Notes under the pieces: model-generated
The model's input: the letters and a program-made list of their open reading frames with translations, nothing else
Told to the model about the DNA's origin: nothing
The model's database searches: none
NCBI GenBank assembly: GCA_012295275.1
Contig: CM022669.1
Coordinates: 5,347,277 to 5,411,276, forward strand
Direction: 5' to 3'
Length of the DNA: 64,000 bases
Origin: Chrysomallon squamiferum
Lineage: Eukaryota > Mollusca > Gastropoda > Neomphalida > Peltospiridae
Made by a program: the position numbers and the translations under genes
Shown here: one piece after another, positions 38,284-51,555 of the stretch
How the letters are laid out: the number at the start of each line of letters is the position of its first letter
How positions within the stretch are numbered: the stretch's first letter is position 1

Positions 38284-40532
38284 GTATTCTGAACACATTT
38301 TTAAATGGGTGTAATATAAAAAACGCACAAAAATATCGAAAAAATTATCTTACTCGTTTCAACACTAAAGCTAGACATAGAATACGTTTCCAGGCAACAG
38401 AATGAAAAGTGGCCATACCCCTTTCACAGTTATTTATTGTTGTGAAAAGGTGCGGTTTGATAGAATCTTCTTGTTACCATTTCATTTTATTATTTTCCTG
38501 TTTTTCTTTCTCTTTTATTCAAGGAAAAGTAACTTTGAATAGCAATCTATCTGACACATTAAAAATAAATTTGTCCTTCGTTTTTGTACATACTTACACA
38601 TATACAAACATTCTAATATACACATAAATATATATATACATTATTATTTACTTACATACACACATACATACATTCATACACACATACAGATACATACATT
38701 TTGAGAAATATATATATGCAGTGTGTTTGTGTGTGAATGTGTGTGTGTATGTATGTATGTTTATATATATATATATATATATTGCTGTAACATTGTACTG
38801 TATGATATCTTTCATGAAATAATTATAATCATCATTAATTATTCTTAGTTAAAAGTTTCTACCTGTTCTAATTAACTGGTGCCAATGTTCCCACGCATGT
38901 CAGAAGAACAAACACAGGTGCTTATACATCTACTCAGAATTCAGATCCTATTAAAAGAAGTAGTAACTGTAGTTGTAGTGGTCGAGATGGTAGTAAGTTT
39001 ATTTTTTATTTTTTGTTTTAGCAAATATAACAAAGGTAGCAGTTTTAGTAGTAATAGTAGTCGTAGCAATAGCAGTTCTAATAGCAGCAGCGGTAGCAAT
39101 AATACCAGTACGAGCTGTAATGCTAGTAGTTTTAATACTACTAGTAATAGAAGTAATACTAGTAATTGTAGTATAGTAGCATCAGCATCAGTGGTAGTAT
39201 TAGTAGTGGTAGTAGTAGTAATAGTAGCAGTTGTAGTAAAAGCAGCAGCAATAACCGTTGATGTTGTAAGAGCTCATTTTTGAATGAATGGACCAAAGTG
39301 CCTTTTTATAAAAAGAAAAAACAGAAAGGAAAAACCAAAAAAAAAAAAAAATAAAATAAAAAAATCCCTCAGTAATTACTGCTGTATGTTAACAACAATC
39401 TCACCCACAACAGTAGTCGGGACTAAATGTTCCAGATAACACACCTTCGACTATTTTCGTGTCATGCACATTAATCGCTGCTGGAGACCGTAAATTAAAG
39501 ATCATTGCCGAATATTAACAGGCTTTAGATGGGCTAATTTGGAACGAAAAAAGATCAGCAGTTTCGTTTAACTCCGGCCATTCTAATCTTAGCAGCATTA
39601 AACTGATATGTCATATAAAATAAAAATTATAAAATGCTTTGTTTTTTTGACCTAAAATAGGGTCTGTGTTATTTTTATTTATTCCGTTTATATATATCCG
39701 TTAGGTTATTCTAAAAGTTTGTAGGTTTGGACCTGCATTTATCCTGATGTTATAAAAAAACAATAAACAATTCGCTAATAATCAAAAACAAAATAAAAAA
39801 AAATAAAATAAATTCGCCAGACTTTGTAGGTCATTCAGGCGTTATCAAACACAAACAATTTGAAAAAACAAAACAAAAATAAACAAAAAAAAAAGGAAAA
39901 TAAAATAAAAAAAAAAAAATAAAAAAATAAAATAAAATAAAAATAAAAATGAAATAAAATAAAAAATATTATTATTATTATTGTTACAATAATAATCACG
40001 ATCATCATCATCGTCATCATTATTATTATCATCATTATAATTATTATTATTATTTTTATCATTATTATTGTAGACATCATCATTGTTATTATCGTGTTGA
40101 TTAGTTTTATCATCATCGTTTTATAAATTCATAAACGTGATTTTAAAAAACTGTAAGAAAGAAATCAGGACCAAACCTTTCTTCATATTTACCTTGCATT
40201 TGTATTTCTTATGGAAGTATCTATGTATGTATGTATGTAGGTATGTATGTAGGTATGTATGCATCCGTATGTATATATATACGTATATATTGTTGTGAAT
40301 GTGTATCTATATAATCATATTTCTATATTTTCTTTTCTAATTATAGATATGTATGTGTTTATTTGTGTATTGTGTGTGTGTGTGTATAAGTGTATGTGAG
40401 TGTGTGTGTGTGTGTGGTAAATATATTAGGAATATTACAAACACATTCACTTTCACCCAACTGAAAACAGTTATCAAAGATAATATAATAAATAACAAAA
40501 CCAGTTTTTCTTATATATATACTTATTGTGTA
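36640..40532 (-). repeat. Spacer between FoxQ2 copies 7 and 8
   Basis: Module A (about 37359-38467), module B (38879-39283) and a 3' flank with ATT/ATC tracts (39960-40120). Two parts look patched: the AGGATTAAGCCTTCGTTGAT segment occurs twice (about 36958 and 37112), and 39605-39850 is peppered with short insertions relative to other units, with loss of the CRE pair. No protein gene was found. Confidence 0.75.
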
Positions 40533-40538
40533 TTTATT
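40533..40538 (-). terminator. Poly(A) signal of FoxQ2 copy 8
   Basis: AATAAA on the minus strand at the conserved position. Confidence 0.7.
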
Positions 40539-40783
40539 AAATAAAATATTCCCTGACAAATAACATTAAGAAATAAGAGGACCAATATTTACAACGTAAC
40601 AGCAATCAATAACAATAACAAAACAAAAATGTGAAATGTTTTCCTTTTCAAAAACAAAAAATATTATTCTCCGATGTCAAAGACTTCACATTAAACACTA
40701 ACAATATTAACACTATTGCATGCTCACATATCGTATTTATATTAATGGCACAGTGATAAAGTCAAACAATGTTTTGTAAAAAG

Positions 40784-41611
40784 TTAGTAACAAAGCGTGG
40801 TATAGGCCTGGCTGACTTGACCCATTTCGTTGTACAGACCGCAATTCCAATTCTGCTGAGACGGCATCTGTGCAGGTATGTTCATCGGAAGCAGGGACAT
40901 CTGAGACGACGGCATTTGGCCTGTGTACAGCATCTGTGCAGGAGCCGAGTAGATGTGACTGGGGTACATGGCAGGCGTACTCGAGTAGCAGGGAAAGTTC
41001 ATCGAGGCCGCGACGGTCGAGTGGGTCATGGGTACATAGCCCAAATTTTTCCTGTACTCGGAAGAGATGTTGGCAACGCTGACGTCCTTCATGGAACTTT
41101 TGCGTGCACGGCGACGAGCATGTCGACGTCGGAAGTCGCCTTTGGCGAAGTCGTTTTCGCAAGCTGGATGAACGGACCAATAGTTTCCCTTACCGTTTTC
41201 CGCCCGCCCGCTTTTGATGAAACATTCGTTCAGCGAGAGATTGTGACGTATGCTGTTTTTCCATGCCTTGCTTTTGTCGTTGAAGTATGGAAAGTTGTCG
41301 CTGATGTACTGGTAGATGTCGCCTAGCAACATCTTCTTTCTTACATCACTGAGGATTGCCAAGGAAATGAGCGCAATGTACGAATGGTCTGGTTTCGATG
41401 AACGCAGATTTTCAAAGTTATTTGTAGCTGCTTTGTCAAGAGACATCAGGACGTAACTGATGGGGTCCGAAGTGTCCCCGCTGCTGCTGCCGGAGTCGCT
41501 GGTCACGGACAGGGAGTCATTTGAGGAGACAGAGTTAAGTGGCAACTCCAAAATATCACGTCTCTGATCATTGGTCTGTCCTGTAAGGAAGTCGATGCTG
41601 AAGTTAATCAT
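40784..41611 (-). CDS. foxQ2-like: FoxQ2-type forkhead transcription factor, copy 8
   Basis: Full-length 275 aa with Asp32 and Met204, like copies 2 and 6. Private changes lie in the tail only: Asn-Ile-Pro instead of Asn-Val-Pro near residue 245, and PSQQNW instead of PSEQNW near 252. The forkhead domain is unchanged. It is the first copy with an intact CRE palindrome at a fixed distance (about 495 bp) upstream of its TATA box. Confidence 0.92.
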   Translation of the reverse strand: MINFSIDFLTGQTNDQRRDILELPLNSVSSNDSLSVTSDSGSSSGDTSDPISYVLMSLDKAATNNFENLRSSKPDHSYIALISLAILSDVRKKMLLGDIYQYISDNFPYFNDKSKAWKNSIRHNLSLNECFIKSGRAENGKGNYWSVHPACENDFAKGDFRRRHARRRARKSSMKDVSVANISSEYRKNLGYVPMTHSTVAASMNFPCYSSTPAMYPSHIYSAPAQMLYTGQMPSSQMSLLPMNIPAQMPSQQNWNCGLYNEMGQVSQAYTTLCY

Positions 41612-41748
41612 AGCTGGACGATTTTTTCTTTGAACGCTGAAATCTTCTTTCTTTCGTTCTTTTTAAAATCTTTTCTTGCAGCAGAAATTACAGTAAGTAT
41701 TATTTGAAACAGTGAATCTGAAAGTGAAGTGTCTTGGCCACGTCGGCC

Positions 41749-41805
41749 TTATATAATGATATGTCGTCTCTTTTGATTGGTCGAATATGTCTTCATTCTG
41801 ATTGG
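41749..41805 (-). promoter_or_regulatory. Core promoter of FoxQ2 copy 8 (two CCAAT, one TATA)
   Basis: TATATAA lies at 41749-41755, with CCAAT at 41776-41780 and 41801-41805 on the minus strand. Both CCAAT boxes are intact. Confidence 0.8.
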
Positions 41806-42249
41806 CTGATCGTGGAAATTTTCACAGTTTGTCGCATGCACGTATACATATGTTCATACGCAAAAATACATAATTATTATGCAAAAATTCGTTCATTCAC
41901 ATTTACATTGCATTTGTCTATTATTATTATTATTATTATTATTATTAAATTACTTTTTTCATATACTTTATAAATCAATTCTTTAGTTAAGAGTATTTGT
42001 TTATAATTAAATTGGTTACTTTCTTACTTTTGACCTAAAATACATCATTTTCGTGTTAATTATTTATTTAATAAAAATACGTCCTTCTACCAGTTGTTTG
42101 TACCTGTAGTTATCCTAAACAATAATCCATCAATAAAACTGTAAACAATTTCAAAAAAAAAATGCCGGACTTTGTAGGTTATTAGGCGTTATCAATACGA
42201 CCATGGCCGAGTATCTATGTTAATATGGTTTTGCAAAACACGTCACCTC

Positions 42250-42257
42250 TGACGTCA
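42250..42257. promoter_or_regulatory. CRE-like palindrome upstream of copy 8
   Basis: Perfect TGACGTCA about 495 bases upstream of the copy 8 TATA box. Its former partner reads CACGTCAC. Confidence 0.45.
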
Positions 42258-45200
42258 GTAGATTGATTCTCTTCCGAAGTCTGTGAGATAAACCAACGCA
42301 GAGTTTTTCTTCTAATTACCGCGTTGTCAAGTGAATCTTGTTCTTATACATGATGTACTTTAATTTTAGTAAATGATCGAAAAAGAAAAGTTAAAAAGGA
42401 AATAGAGACAGAAGGAGAAGGAGGAACAACAACAACAACAATATAACAAATATATATATATAAATAACATAAAAAAACCTATTATTATTATTATTATTAT
42501 AACCAGCATCATCATTATTATTATCGTCTTCATTATTTTTATCATCATCATTCTGAACAATCTTTTACTAACTTGTAAATTTATTATATAATTTCTTAAA
42601 TGGAACTTTAAAATACTATAAGAATGAAATCAGGATTAAGCCTTCGTTGATAATATTTACCTTGATACTGTATGTTTTATGCATGTATGTATGAGTGCAT
42701 GTATATATGTATGCATGCATACGTATGTATATGTATATGTATATATAAGTGTATGTGTGTTTCTATATAATCATTTTTTGTTTTTCTTTTCTATTTATGT
42801 ATATTGTATACATGTATTTATGTATGTACGTTGTATTGCTTTGCTTTTATTTATTTATTTATATATTTATTTTAGATGGCTTTTGTAAATGTTATTTTTG
42901 TTTATTTTTGTTTTCTCTTGTTTAATTCTCCACGACATATCTGTGACATGTTTTTTGTTTATCACTTGAGCGATATGTTACTGTGTTTACATTTTGTAAG
43001 CAATGAATGAACAGTGTCTTTATTATACAATGAAACTTTACGGGATGTGAATGGAGTTTGCTTCAGTTAACATGTTTAGTGAATTATTTCTGGACATGAT
43101 AGCGTAAAACTGTAGCAAACAGTATCATTGTTTGGTTCTTGTTTCACAAATATGTTTATGAACAACACAGAAAAAGAAACAAACGGTCGTGTTTGCAGCA
43201 GTGCTTCATGGGTATGTTAAGGCTAATGCAAGGTTAAAAAACAAAACGTAGCTGAGCTGATCATTTGTAAAAGCTGATTCATGGCATATACCCACATCCT
43301 CACGCTTTGTCCGTTTTGCTGGTGAGTTCGGCAGAAAATGATTGAAAATGATTACTGAGGGTTAAATATATTTTGTTCATTTTAAATGTGAATTCAAAGT
43401 TAAAAATCAAACGAATAGTAAGCAAAATAAAACAATTACTACAAACATGTTACATCTGAAGTTAATATTCTTTGTTCCACAAGCTGTGGCATTATGTGTC
43501 TTAATAATTGTGGAATAATTGTCTATATTTTGGCGGTTTATGGGTTGTCGAAAAAAGTAGTCATAATAAATAATCGATTTAAAGAAATATATGTATTTTT
43601 AATTTTCACAGACATACTAATGAACAGTAGAGCAGTTAAGACGAAGCCTTGCTTATATAGTGAGAAAATACATTTTACTACCTGTTTCTAATTTATAATT
43701 TCATGGAATAAACTGCGATAACTATTTAAATACAAAAATGGCGGATTGACGTACCAACAATTTATGCACCATGCTGGGGACACGCGATTTTCTAGGTTTC
43801 TGAACCAACGAGTAACGTGTATGTATATATATATATATAAACCGTATTCTGAACACATTTTTATATGGGTGTAATATAAAAAACGCACTAAAATATCGAA
43901 AAAATTATCTTACTCGTTTCAACACTAAAGCTAGACATAGAATACGTTTCCAGGCAACAGAATGAAAAGTGGCCATACAGCTTTCACAGTTATTTATTGT
44001 TGTGAAAAGGTGCGGTTTGATAGAATCTTCTTGTTACCATTTCATTTTATTATTTTCCTGTTTTTCTTTCTCTTTTATTCAAGGAAAAACAACTTTGAAT
44101 AGCAATCTATCTGACACGTTAAAAATAAATTTGTCCTTCGTTTTTGTACATACTTACACATATACAAACATTCTAATATACACATAAATATATATATATA
44201 CATTATTATTTACTTACCTACACACATACAGACATTCATACGCACATACAGTTACATACATTTTTGAGAAATATATATATGCAGTGTGTTTGTGTGTGAA
44301 TGTGTGTGTGTATGTATGTATGTTTATATATGTATATATATATTGCTGTAACAAGGTACTGAATGATATCTTTCATGACATAATAAAATCATCGTTAATT
44401 AGTCTCAGTTAAAAGTTTCTACCTGTTCTAATTAACTGGTGCCAATGTTCCCACGCATGTCAGAAGAACAAACACAGGTGCTTATACATCAACTCAGAAT
44501 TCAGATCCTATTAAAAGAAGTAGTAACTGTAGTTGTAGTGGTCGATATGGTAGTAAGTTTATTTTTTATTTTTTGTTTTAGCAAATATAACAAAGGTAGC
44601 AGTTTTAGTAGTAATAGTAGTCGTAGCAATAGCAGTTCTAATAGCAGCAGCGGTAGCAATAATACCAGTACGAGCTGTAATGTTAGTAGTTTTAATACTA
44701 CTAGTAATAGAAGTAGTACTAGTAATTGTAGTATAGTAGAATCAGCATCAGTGGTAGTATTAGTAGTAGTAGTAGTAGTAGTAATAGTAGCAGTTGTAGT
44801 AAAAGCAGCAGCAATAACCGTTGATGTTGTAAGAGCTCATTTTTGAATGAATGGACCAAAGTGCCTTTTTATAAAAAGAAAAAACAGAAAGGAAAAACCA
44901 AAAAAAAATAAAAATAAAATAAAAAAATCCCTCAGTAACTACTGCTGTATGTTAACAACAATCTCACCCACAACAGTAGTCGGGACTAAATGTTCCAGAT
45001 AACACACCTTCGACTATTTTCGTGTCATGCACATTAATCGCTGCGGTAGACCGTAAATTAACGATCATTGCCGAATATTAACAGGCTTTAGATGGGCTAA
45101 TTTGGAACGAAAAGATCAGCAGTTTCGTTTAACTACGGCAATTCTAATCTTAGTAGCATTCAACTGACATGTATATATATTGGTTAGTTTCTTACTTTTG

Positions 45201-45402
45201 ACCTGAAATAGGGTCTGTGTTATTTATTTATTTAACCCAAAATATATCCGTCTAGCAGTTCTTTGTACGTGCAGTTATCCTGCCCAAACAATAAACAATG
45301 CTAATCAAATTAGGATATTTCTAAAAAAAAGCTGGACTTTGTAGGTATAAGCGTTATCAATACGACCATGGCCGAGTATCTATGTTAATATCGTTTCGCT
45401 AA

Positions 45403-45422
45403 TGACGTCACCTCTGACGTCA
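45403..45422. promoter_or_regulatory. Paired CRE-like palindromes (TGACGTCA x2)
   Basis: Two perfect palindromes at 45403-45410 and 45415-45422, spaced exactly as at 9604-9623. They sit about 1.1 kb beyond the 3' end of copy 9. Confidence 0.5.
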
Positions 45423-46244
45423 GTAGATTGATTCTCTTCCGAAGTCTGTGAGATAAACCAACGCAGTTTTTCTTCTAATTACCGCGTTGTCAAGTGAATC
45501 TTGTTCTTATACACGATGTACTTTAATTTGAGTAAATGATCGAAAACAAAAGTGAAATAACTGAAAAAGGAAAAAGAAAATACGAGAAAGGAGGAGGAGA
45601 AGGAAAAATAACAACAGAAACGAAAATAATAAAACAAATAAATATAAAATAAAAATAAAAATAATAAACTGAAATAAAATGAAATAAAATAAAATAAAAG
45701 TATTATTGTTATTATTCTTACAATAATAATCACCATCATCATCATAGTCATCATTATTATTATCATCATTATATTTATTATTATTATTTTATCATTATTA
45801 ATGTAGCCATCATCATAGTTATTATTATCGTGCTGATTAGTTTTATCATCATCGTTTCAGAAATTCATAAACGTGACTTTAAAAAAGTGTAAGAAAGAAA
45901 TCAGGACCAAACGTTTCTTCATATTTACCTTGCAATTGTATTTCTTATGCAAGTATGTATGTATGTATTCATCCGTATGTATTCGTATTCGATTATATTG
46001 TTGTGTGTGTGTATCTATATAATCGTATTTCTATAATAGCTTTTCTATTTATATATATATTGTATATATGTATGTGTTTATTTGTGTGTGTTATGTGTGT
46101 GTGTGTATAAGTGTATGTGTGTGTGTGTATGTGTGGGTGTAAAGATAATAGCCATATTACTAATACATTCACTTTCACCGAACTGAAAACAGTTATCAAA
46201 CATAATCTAATAAATAACAAAACCAGTTTTCTTCTTATTCAGTA

Positions 46245-46250
46245 TTTATT
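46245..46250 (-). terminator. Poly(A) signal of FoxQ2 copy 9
   Basis: AATAAA on the minus strand at the conserved position. Confidence 0.7.
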
Positions 46251-46504
46251 AAATAAAATATTCCCTGACAAATAACATTAAGAAATAACAGGAAAAATAT
46301 TTACAACGTAACAGAGATCAATAACAATAACAAAACAAAAATGTGAAATGTTTTCCTTTTCGAAAACAAAAAATATTATTCTCCGATGTCAAAGACTTCA
46401 CATCAAACACTAACAGTATTAACACTATTGCATGCTAACATATCAATGATATTGTATTTACATTAATGGCACAGTGATAAAGTCAAACAATGTTCTGTAA
46501 AAAG

Positions 46505-47332
46505 TTAGTAACAAAGCGTGGTATAGGCCTGGCTGACTTGACCCATTTCGTTGTACAGACCGCAATTCCAATTCTGCTCAGACGGCATCTGTGCAGGTAC
46601 GTTCATCGGAAGCAGCGACATCTGAGACGACGGCATTTGGCCTGTGTACAGCATCTGTGCAGGAGCCGAGTAGATGTGACTGGGGTACATGACAGGCGTA
46701 CTCGAGTAGCAGGGAAAGTTCATCGAGGCCGCGACGGTCGAGTGGGTCATGGGTACATAGCCCAAATTTTTCCTGTACTCGGAAGAGATGTTGGCAACGC
46801 TGACGTCCTTCATGGAACTTTTGCGTGCACGGCGACGAGCATGTCGACGTCGGAAGTCGCCTTTGGCGAAGTCGTTTTCGCAAGCTGGATGAACGGACCA
46901 ATAGTTTCCCTTACCGTTTTCCGCCCGCCCGCTTTTGATGAAACATTCGTTCAGCGAGAGATTGTGACGTATGCTGTTTTTCCATGCCTTGCTTTTGTCG
47001 TTGAAGTACGGAAAGGTGTCGCTGATGTATTGGTAGATGTCGCCTAGCAACATCTTCTTTCTTACATCACTGAGGATTGCCAAGGAAATGAGCGCAATGT
47101 ACGAATGGTCTGGTTTCGATGAACGCAGATTTTCAAAGTTATTTGTAGCTGCTTTGTCAAGAGACATCAGGACGTAACTGATGGGGTCCGAAGTGTCCCC
47201 GCTGCTGCTGCCGGAGTCGCTGGTCACGGACAGGGACTCATTTGAGGAGACAGAGTTAAGTGGCAACTCCAAAATATCACGTCTCTGATCATTGGTCTGT
47301 CCTGTAAGGAAGTCGATGCTGAAGTTAATCAT
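46505..47332 (-). CDS. foxQ2-like: FoxQ2-type forkhead transcription factor, copy 9
   Basis: Full-length 275 aa. It carries Thr106 (DTFPYF) inside the forkhead domain and STPVMYPS in the tail, the combination also seen in copy 5, so these two are sister copies or have exchanged sequence. It retains the EH1-like motif. Both CCAAT boxes are intact, and a CRE palindrome lies about 498 bases upstream of the TATA box. Confidence 0.92.
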   Translation of the reverse strand: MINFSIDFLTGQTNDQRRDILELPLNSVSSNESLSVTSDSGSSSGDTSDPISYVLMSLDKAATNNFENLRSSKPDHSYIALISLAILSDVRKKMLLGDIYQYISDTFPYFNDKSKAWKNSIRHNLSLNECFIKSGRAENGKGNYWSVHPACENDFAKGDFRRRHARRRARKSSMKDVSVANISSEYRKNLGYVPMTHSTVAASMNFPCYSSTPVMYPSHIYSAPAQMLYTGQMPSSQMSLLPMNVPAQMPSEQNWNCGLYNEMGQVSQAYTTLCY

Positions 47333-47469
47333 AGCTGGACGATTTTTTCTTTGAACGCTGAAATCTTCTTTCTTTCGTTCTTTTTAAAATCTTTTCTTGC
47401 AGCAGAAATTACAGTAAGTATTATTTGAAACAGTGAATCTGGAAGTGAAGTGTCTTGGCCACGTCGGCC

Positions 47470-47526
47470 TTATATAATGATATGTCGTCTCTTTTGATTG
47501 GTCGAATATGTCTTCATTCTGATTGG
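47470..47526 (-). promoter_or_regulatory. Core promoter of FoxQ2 copy 9 (two CCAAT, one TATA)
   Basis: TATATAA lies at 47470-47476, with CCAAT at 47497-47501 and 47522-47526 on the minus strand. Spacing is identical to copy 8. Confidence 0.8.
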
Positions 47527-47639
47527 CTGATCGTGGAAATTTTCACAGTTTGTCGCATGCACGTATACATATGTTCATACGCAAAACATACATAATTATG
47601 ATGCAAAAATTCGTTCATTTCATTTACATTGCATTTGTC

Positions 47640-47675
<36 letters not shown>

Positions 47676-47967
47676 AATTAATATTTTCATATAATTGATA
47701 CGTGAATTCTTTCTTTATGAGTCATTCTTTATAAATAAAATGGTTAGTTTTGACCTAAAATACATCATTTCCGTGTATGAAAAATTATTTAATAAAAATA
47801 CGTCCTAATAAAAGTTCTTTGTTCCAGCAGTTATCCTGCCCAAACAATAATCAATGCTGATCAAATTAGGTTACTTCTGAAAAAAAAGCGTGGTAGATAT
47901 TAGGCGTTGTCAATACGACCGTGGCCGAGTATCTATGTTAATATGGTTTTGCAAAACACGTCACCTC

Positions 47968-47975
47968 TGACGTCA
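47968..47975. promoter_or_regulatory. CRE-like palindrome upstream of copy 9
   Basis: Perfect TGACGTCA about 498 bases upstream of the copy 9 TATA box, matching the position in copies 8 and 10. Confidence 0.45.
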
Positions 47976-49578
47976 GTAGACTGATTCTCTTCCGAAGTCT
48001 GTGAGATAAACCAACGCAGAGTTTTTCTTCTAATTACCGCGTTGTCAAGTGCATCTTGTTCTTGTAAATGATGTACTTTAATTTGAGTAAATGATCGAAA
48101 AAGAAAAGAAAATAGAGACAGAAGGAGAAGGAGGAACAACAACAACAATATAACAAATATATGTATATATATATATAAATAACATAAAATAAAACTATTA
48201 TTATTATTATTATTATAACCAGCATCATTATTATTATTGTCGTCTTCATTATTTTTATCATCATCATTCTGAATAATCTTTTACTAACTTGTAAATTTAT
48301 TATATAATTTCTTAAATGGAACTTGAAAATACTAAAGAATGAAATCAGGATTAAGCCTTCGTTGATAATATTTACCTTCATACTGTATGTTTTATGCATG
48401 TATGTATGAGTGCATGTATATATGTATGCATGCATACGTATGTATATGTATATGTATATATAAGTGTATGTGTGTTTCTATATAATTATTTTTTGTTTTT
48501 CTTTTCTATTTATGTATATTGTATACATGTATATATGTATGTACGTTCTATTGCTTCGCTTTTATTTATTTATTTATATATTTATTTTAGATGGCTTTTG
48601 TAAATGTTATTTTTGTTTATTTTTGTTTTCTCTTGTTTAATTCTCCACGTCATATCTGTGACATGTTTTTTGTTTATCACTTGAGCGATATGTTACTGTG
48701 TTTACATTTTGTAAGCAATGAATGAACAGTGTCATTATTATACAATGAAACTTTATGAGAAGTGAATGGAGTTTGCTTCAGTTAACATGTTTAGTGAATT
48801 ATTTCTGGACATGATAGTGTAAAACTGTAGCAAACAGTATCATTGTTTGGTTCTTGTTTCACAAATATTTTTATGAACAACACCGAAAAAGAAAGAAACA
48901 GTCGTGTTTGCTGCAGTGCTTCATGGGTATGTTAAGGCTAATGCAAGGTTAAAAAACAAAACGCAGCTAAGCTGATCATTTGTAAAAGTTGATTCATGGC
49001 ATATATCCACGTCCTCACGCTTTGTCCGTTTTGCTGGCGAGTTCGGCAGAAAATTGAAACCAGGGACTTGCCTTGTCGTTAATGATTACTGAGGGTTAAA
49101 TATATTTTCTTCATTTGAAATGCGATTTCAGAGTTAAAAATCAAACGAGTAGTAAGGAAAATAAAACAATTACTACAAACATGTTACATCTGAAGTTAAT
49201 ATTCTTTGTTCCACAAGGTGTGGCATTATGTGTTTTAATAATTGTGGAATAATTGTCTATATTTTGGCGGTTTATGGGCTGGCGAAAAAATGAGTCATAA
49301 TAAATAATCGATTTAAAGAAATATATGTATTTTTAATTTTCACAGATATACTAATGAACAGTACAGCAGTTCAGACGAAGCCTTGCTTATATAGTGAGAA
49401 AATACATTTTACTACCTGTTTCTAATTTATAATTTCATGGAATAAACTGCGAAAACTATTTAAATACAAAAATGGCGGATTGATTCACCAACAATTTATG
49501 CGCCATGCTTGGGACACGCGATTTTCTGGGTTTCTGAACCAATGAGTAACGTGTGTATATATATATATATATATAAAC

Positions 49579-50890
49579 CGTAACAAGTAAACAACGAAGC
49601 CGTATTTAACAAATACAAATTAAAACACATGTCTGAAGCCTGGTTTCTGAAAGCCGAAAATAAATTATATTTTTACAAAGTAATATCAAATTTTATATAT
49701 TTATCTGAAACGTCATTTATTTTACAATCAACCAAACAGAGAGAGAGACAGAGATGTAATTAGAAAGTGAAACATTAGAACTTACAGTGTGTTTGCCATA
49801 TATAACTGCTTTTCTCTTTATACACATCCGTCTGTATTGTGTGTGTTTATTAACATTTTCTGTGTTATTTTGATTTCATCTCTCTCTGTTATTTAGTATT
49901 TAATGTTCTTTTGTTGTTTAGATCAATTATAGAGATATCATAATAGACTTTGAAAACAGTATTTGAAATTTTTTAATTTTCTACTGCATACTGCACTTGT
50001 AACAAATACAGATAAAAATGGCGGATTGACGTCAGTGCTGAACTAAGAATAGATTTTCAAGTCTACACGTTTATTTAAATGAATTACTTAAATAACTGTT
50101 TCACACAGTTATTTTACGATCTGTTTAAAGTATTAATTATTATGTTAAAAAACAACAATAACAAAAACATTTAAAATGAATTGTGTTTAAGAACTGAATT
50201 TGTCTAAATAATAACACATTCACAATTTTGAATGAAAATATTGAAATATATATATATATATAAAACATCTCCTCTGCAATCAAAAAATAACATAAACATA
50301 CGTCTAAATCAGATTTCTCCTGTTCATCTAGACCTCAGATAATTTTGTACACATACGAGGAGTCCAGGAGGTTTTGTTGTGTTTTAAAAACAAATCATGA
50401 CAAAAGAAATACGTTTAGATGTTTATTAGTTTGCTCGCTGTACTATGCCATGCAGGTATTAACAACTCTACCTTTAGTTTAATTAATTGTTTATTTTTAT
50501 ATTAGTCCGAGCTTAAAATGTAGAATGTTTGTAGGAAAAAAAATATTAACGGTACATCGATGTGTGAAGAAAAAAACACAAAAAGACAAATAAACATAAA
50601 AGAAAAATCTGTTTCACAATAATGTTGGAAAGGAAAATTAATAAAACTGATAATGATAAAGTATTGCAGAGATTACAATTATATTTTATCTCTTTTCTTA
50701 AACTTTTATTATTATTATTATGTTTTTAAGAAAAGAGAAGAAAACATTTCTAAATTAGTATTGCTCACTATAGAAATAAAACAGTATGGTTTACAAGAGA
50801 TTCAGTTAAAAATTTAAAATTAAAAATAAATTTCTGTATATTCGTACAATGAAATAGAAAGAAAATCTTATCTTTCTGAAGAATATTTTA
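49579..50890. repeat. Module C inside the array
   Basis: It begins at ATAAACCGTAACAAGTAAACA and returns to module A sequence near AAACGGGTGAAATATAAAA. The same order is visible at 6600-8110, 61225-61500 and 62490-63130. It contains an AAAATGGCGGATTGACGT motif at about 50015-50034. No transposase-like frame was seen. Confidence 0.7.
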
Positions 50891-51521
50891 AACGGGTGAA
50901 ATATAAAATGCTCAAAAACATCGACAAAACTAACTTTCTCGTTTCAACACTAAAGCTAGACATGGAATACTCTTCAAGGCAACATAATGAAAGTGGCCAT
51001 ACAGCTTTCACAGTTATTTTTTCTTGTGAAAAGGTGCGGTTTGATAGAATCTCCTTGTTACAATTTCATTTTATTATTTTCATATTTTTCTTTCTCTTTT
51101 ATTCAAGGAAAAATACCTTTGAATAGCAATCTATCTAAGACATGAAAAATAGATTTGTCCTTCGTTTTTGTACATACATATAGACATATAAACGTTTGAA
51201 CACACGCACACACACACAGACACACATATATAAATTAATACAAAAAAAAAAAATAACTCAGAGTAATTACTGCAGTATATTTACAACAATCTCACCCAGA
51301 ACAGTAGTCGGGACTAAATGTTCCAGATAACACACCTTCGGCTATTTTCGTGTTAAGCAAATTAATAGCTGCGGTAGACCGTAAATTAACGATCATAGCT
51401 GAATATTAATAGGCTCTAGATGTGCAGTTTCGTTTAACTCCGGCCATTCTAATCTTAGCAGCATTAAACTGATATCTCAAGACATTAAACACTTGTTCTT
51501 CATACAGGCACACACACACAG

Positions 51522-51555
<34 letters not shown>

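Larger units (their letters stand above)
41806..46244 (-). repeat. Spacer between FoxQ2 copies 8 and 9
   Basis: Starts with an extra copy of the D/CRE segment (about 42060-42590), then module A (about 42927-44027), module B (44439-44846), a second D/CRE segment with both palindromes intact (45403-45422), and ATT/ATC tracts (45700-45860). The double D/CRE arrangement explains the greater unit length. No protein gene was found. Confidence 0.8.

Noticed and set aside
40852-41175. 107-147-codon frames overlapping the Fox genes in the same direction (MVRSSSLRKRL...)
   Set aside because: An alternative frame of the forkhead-encoding region, whose conservation follows from the Fox frame.
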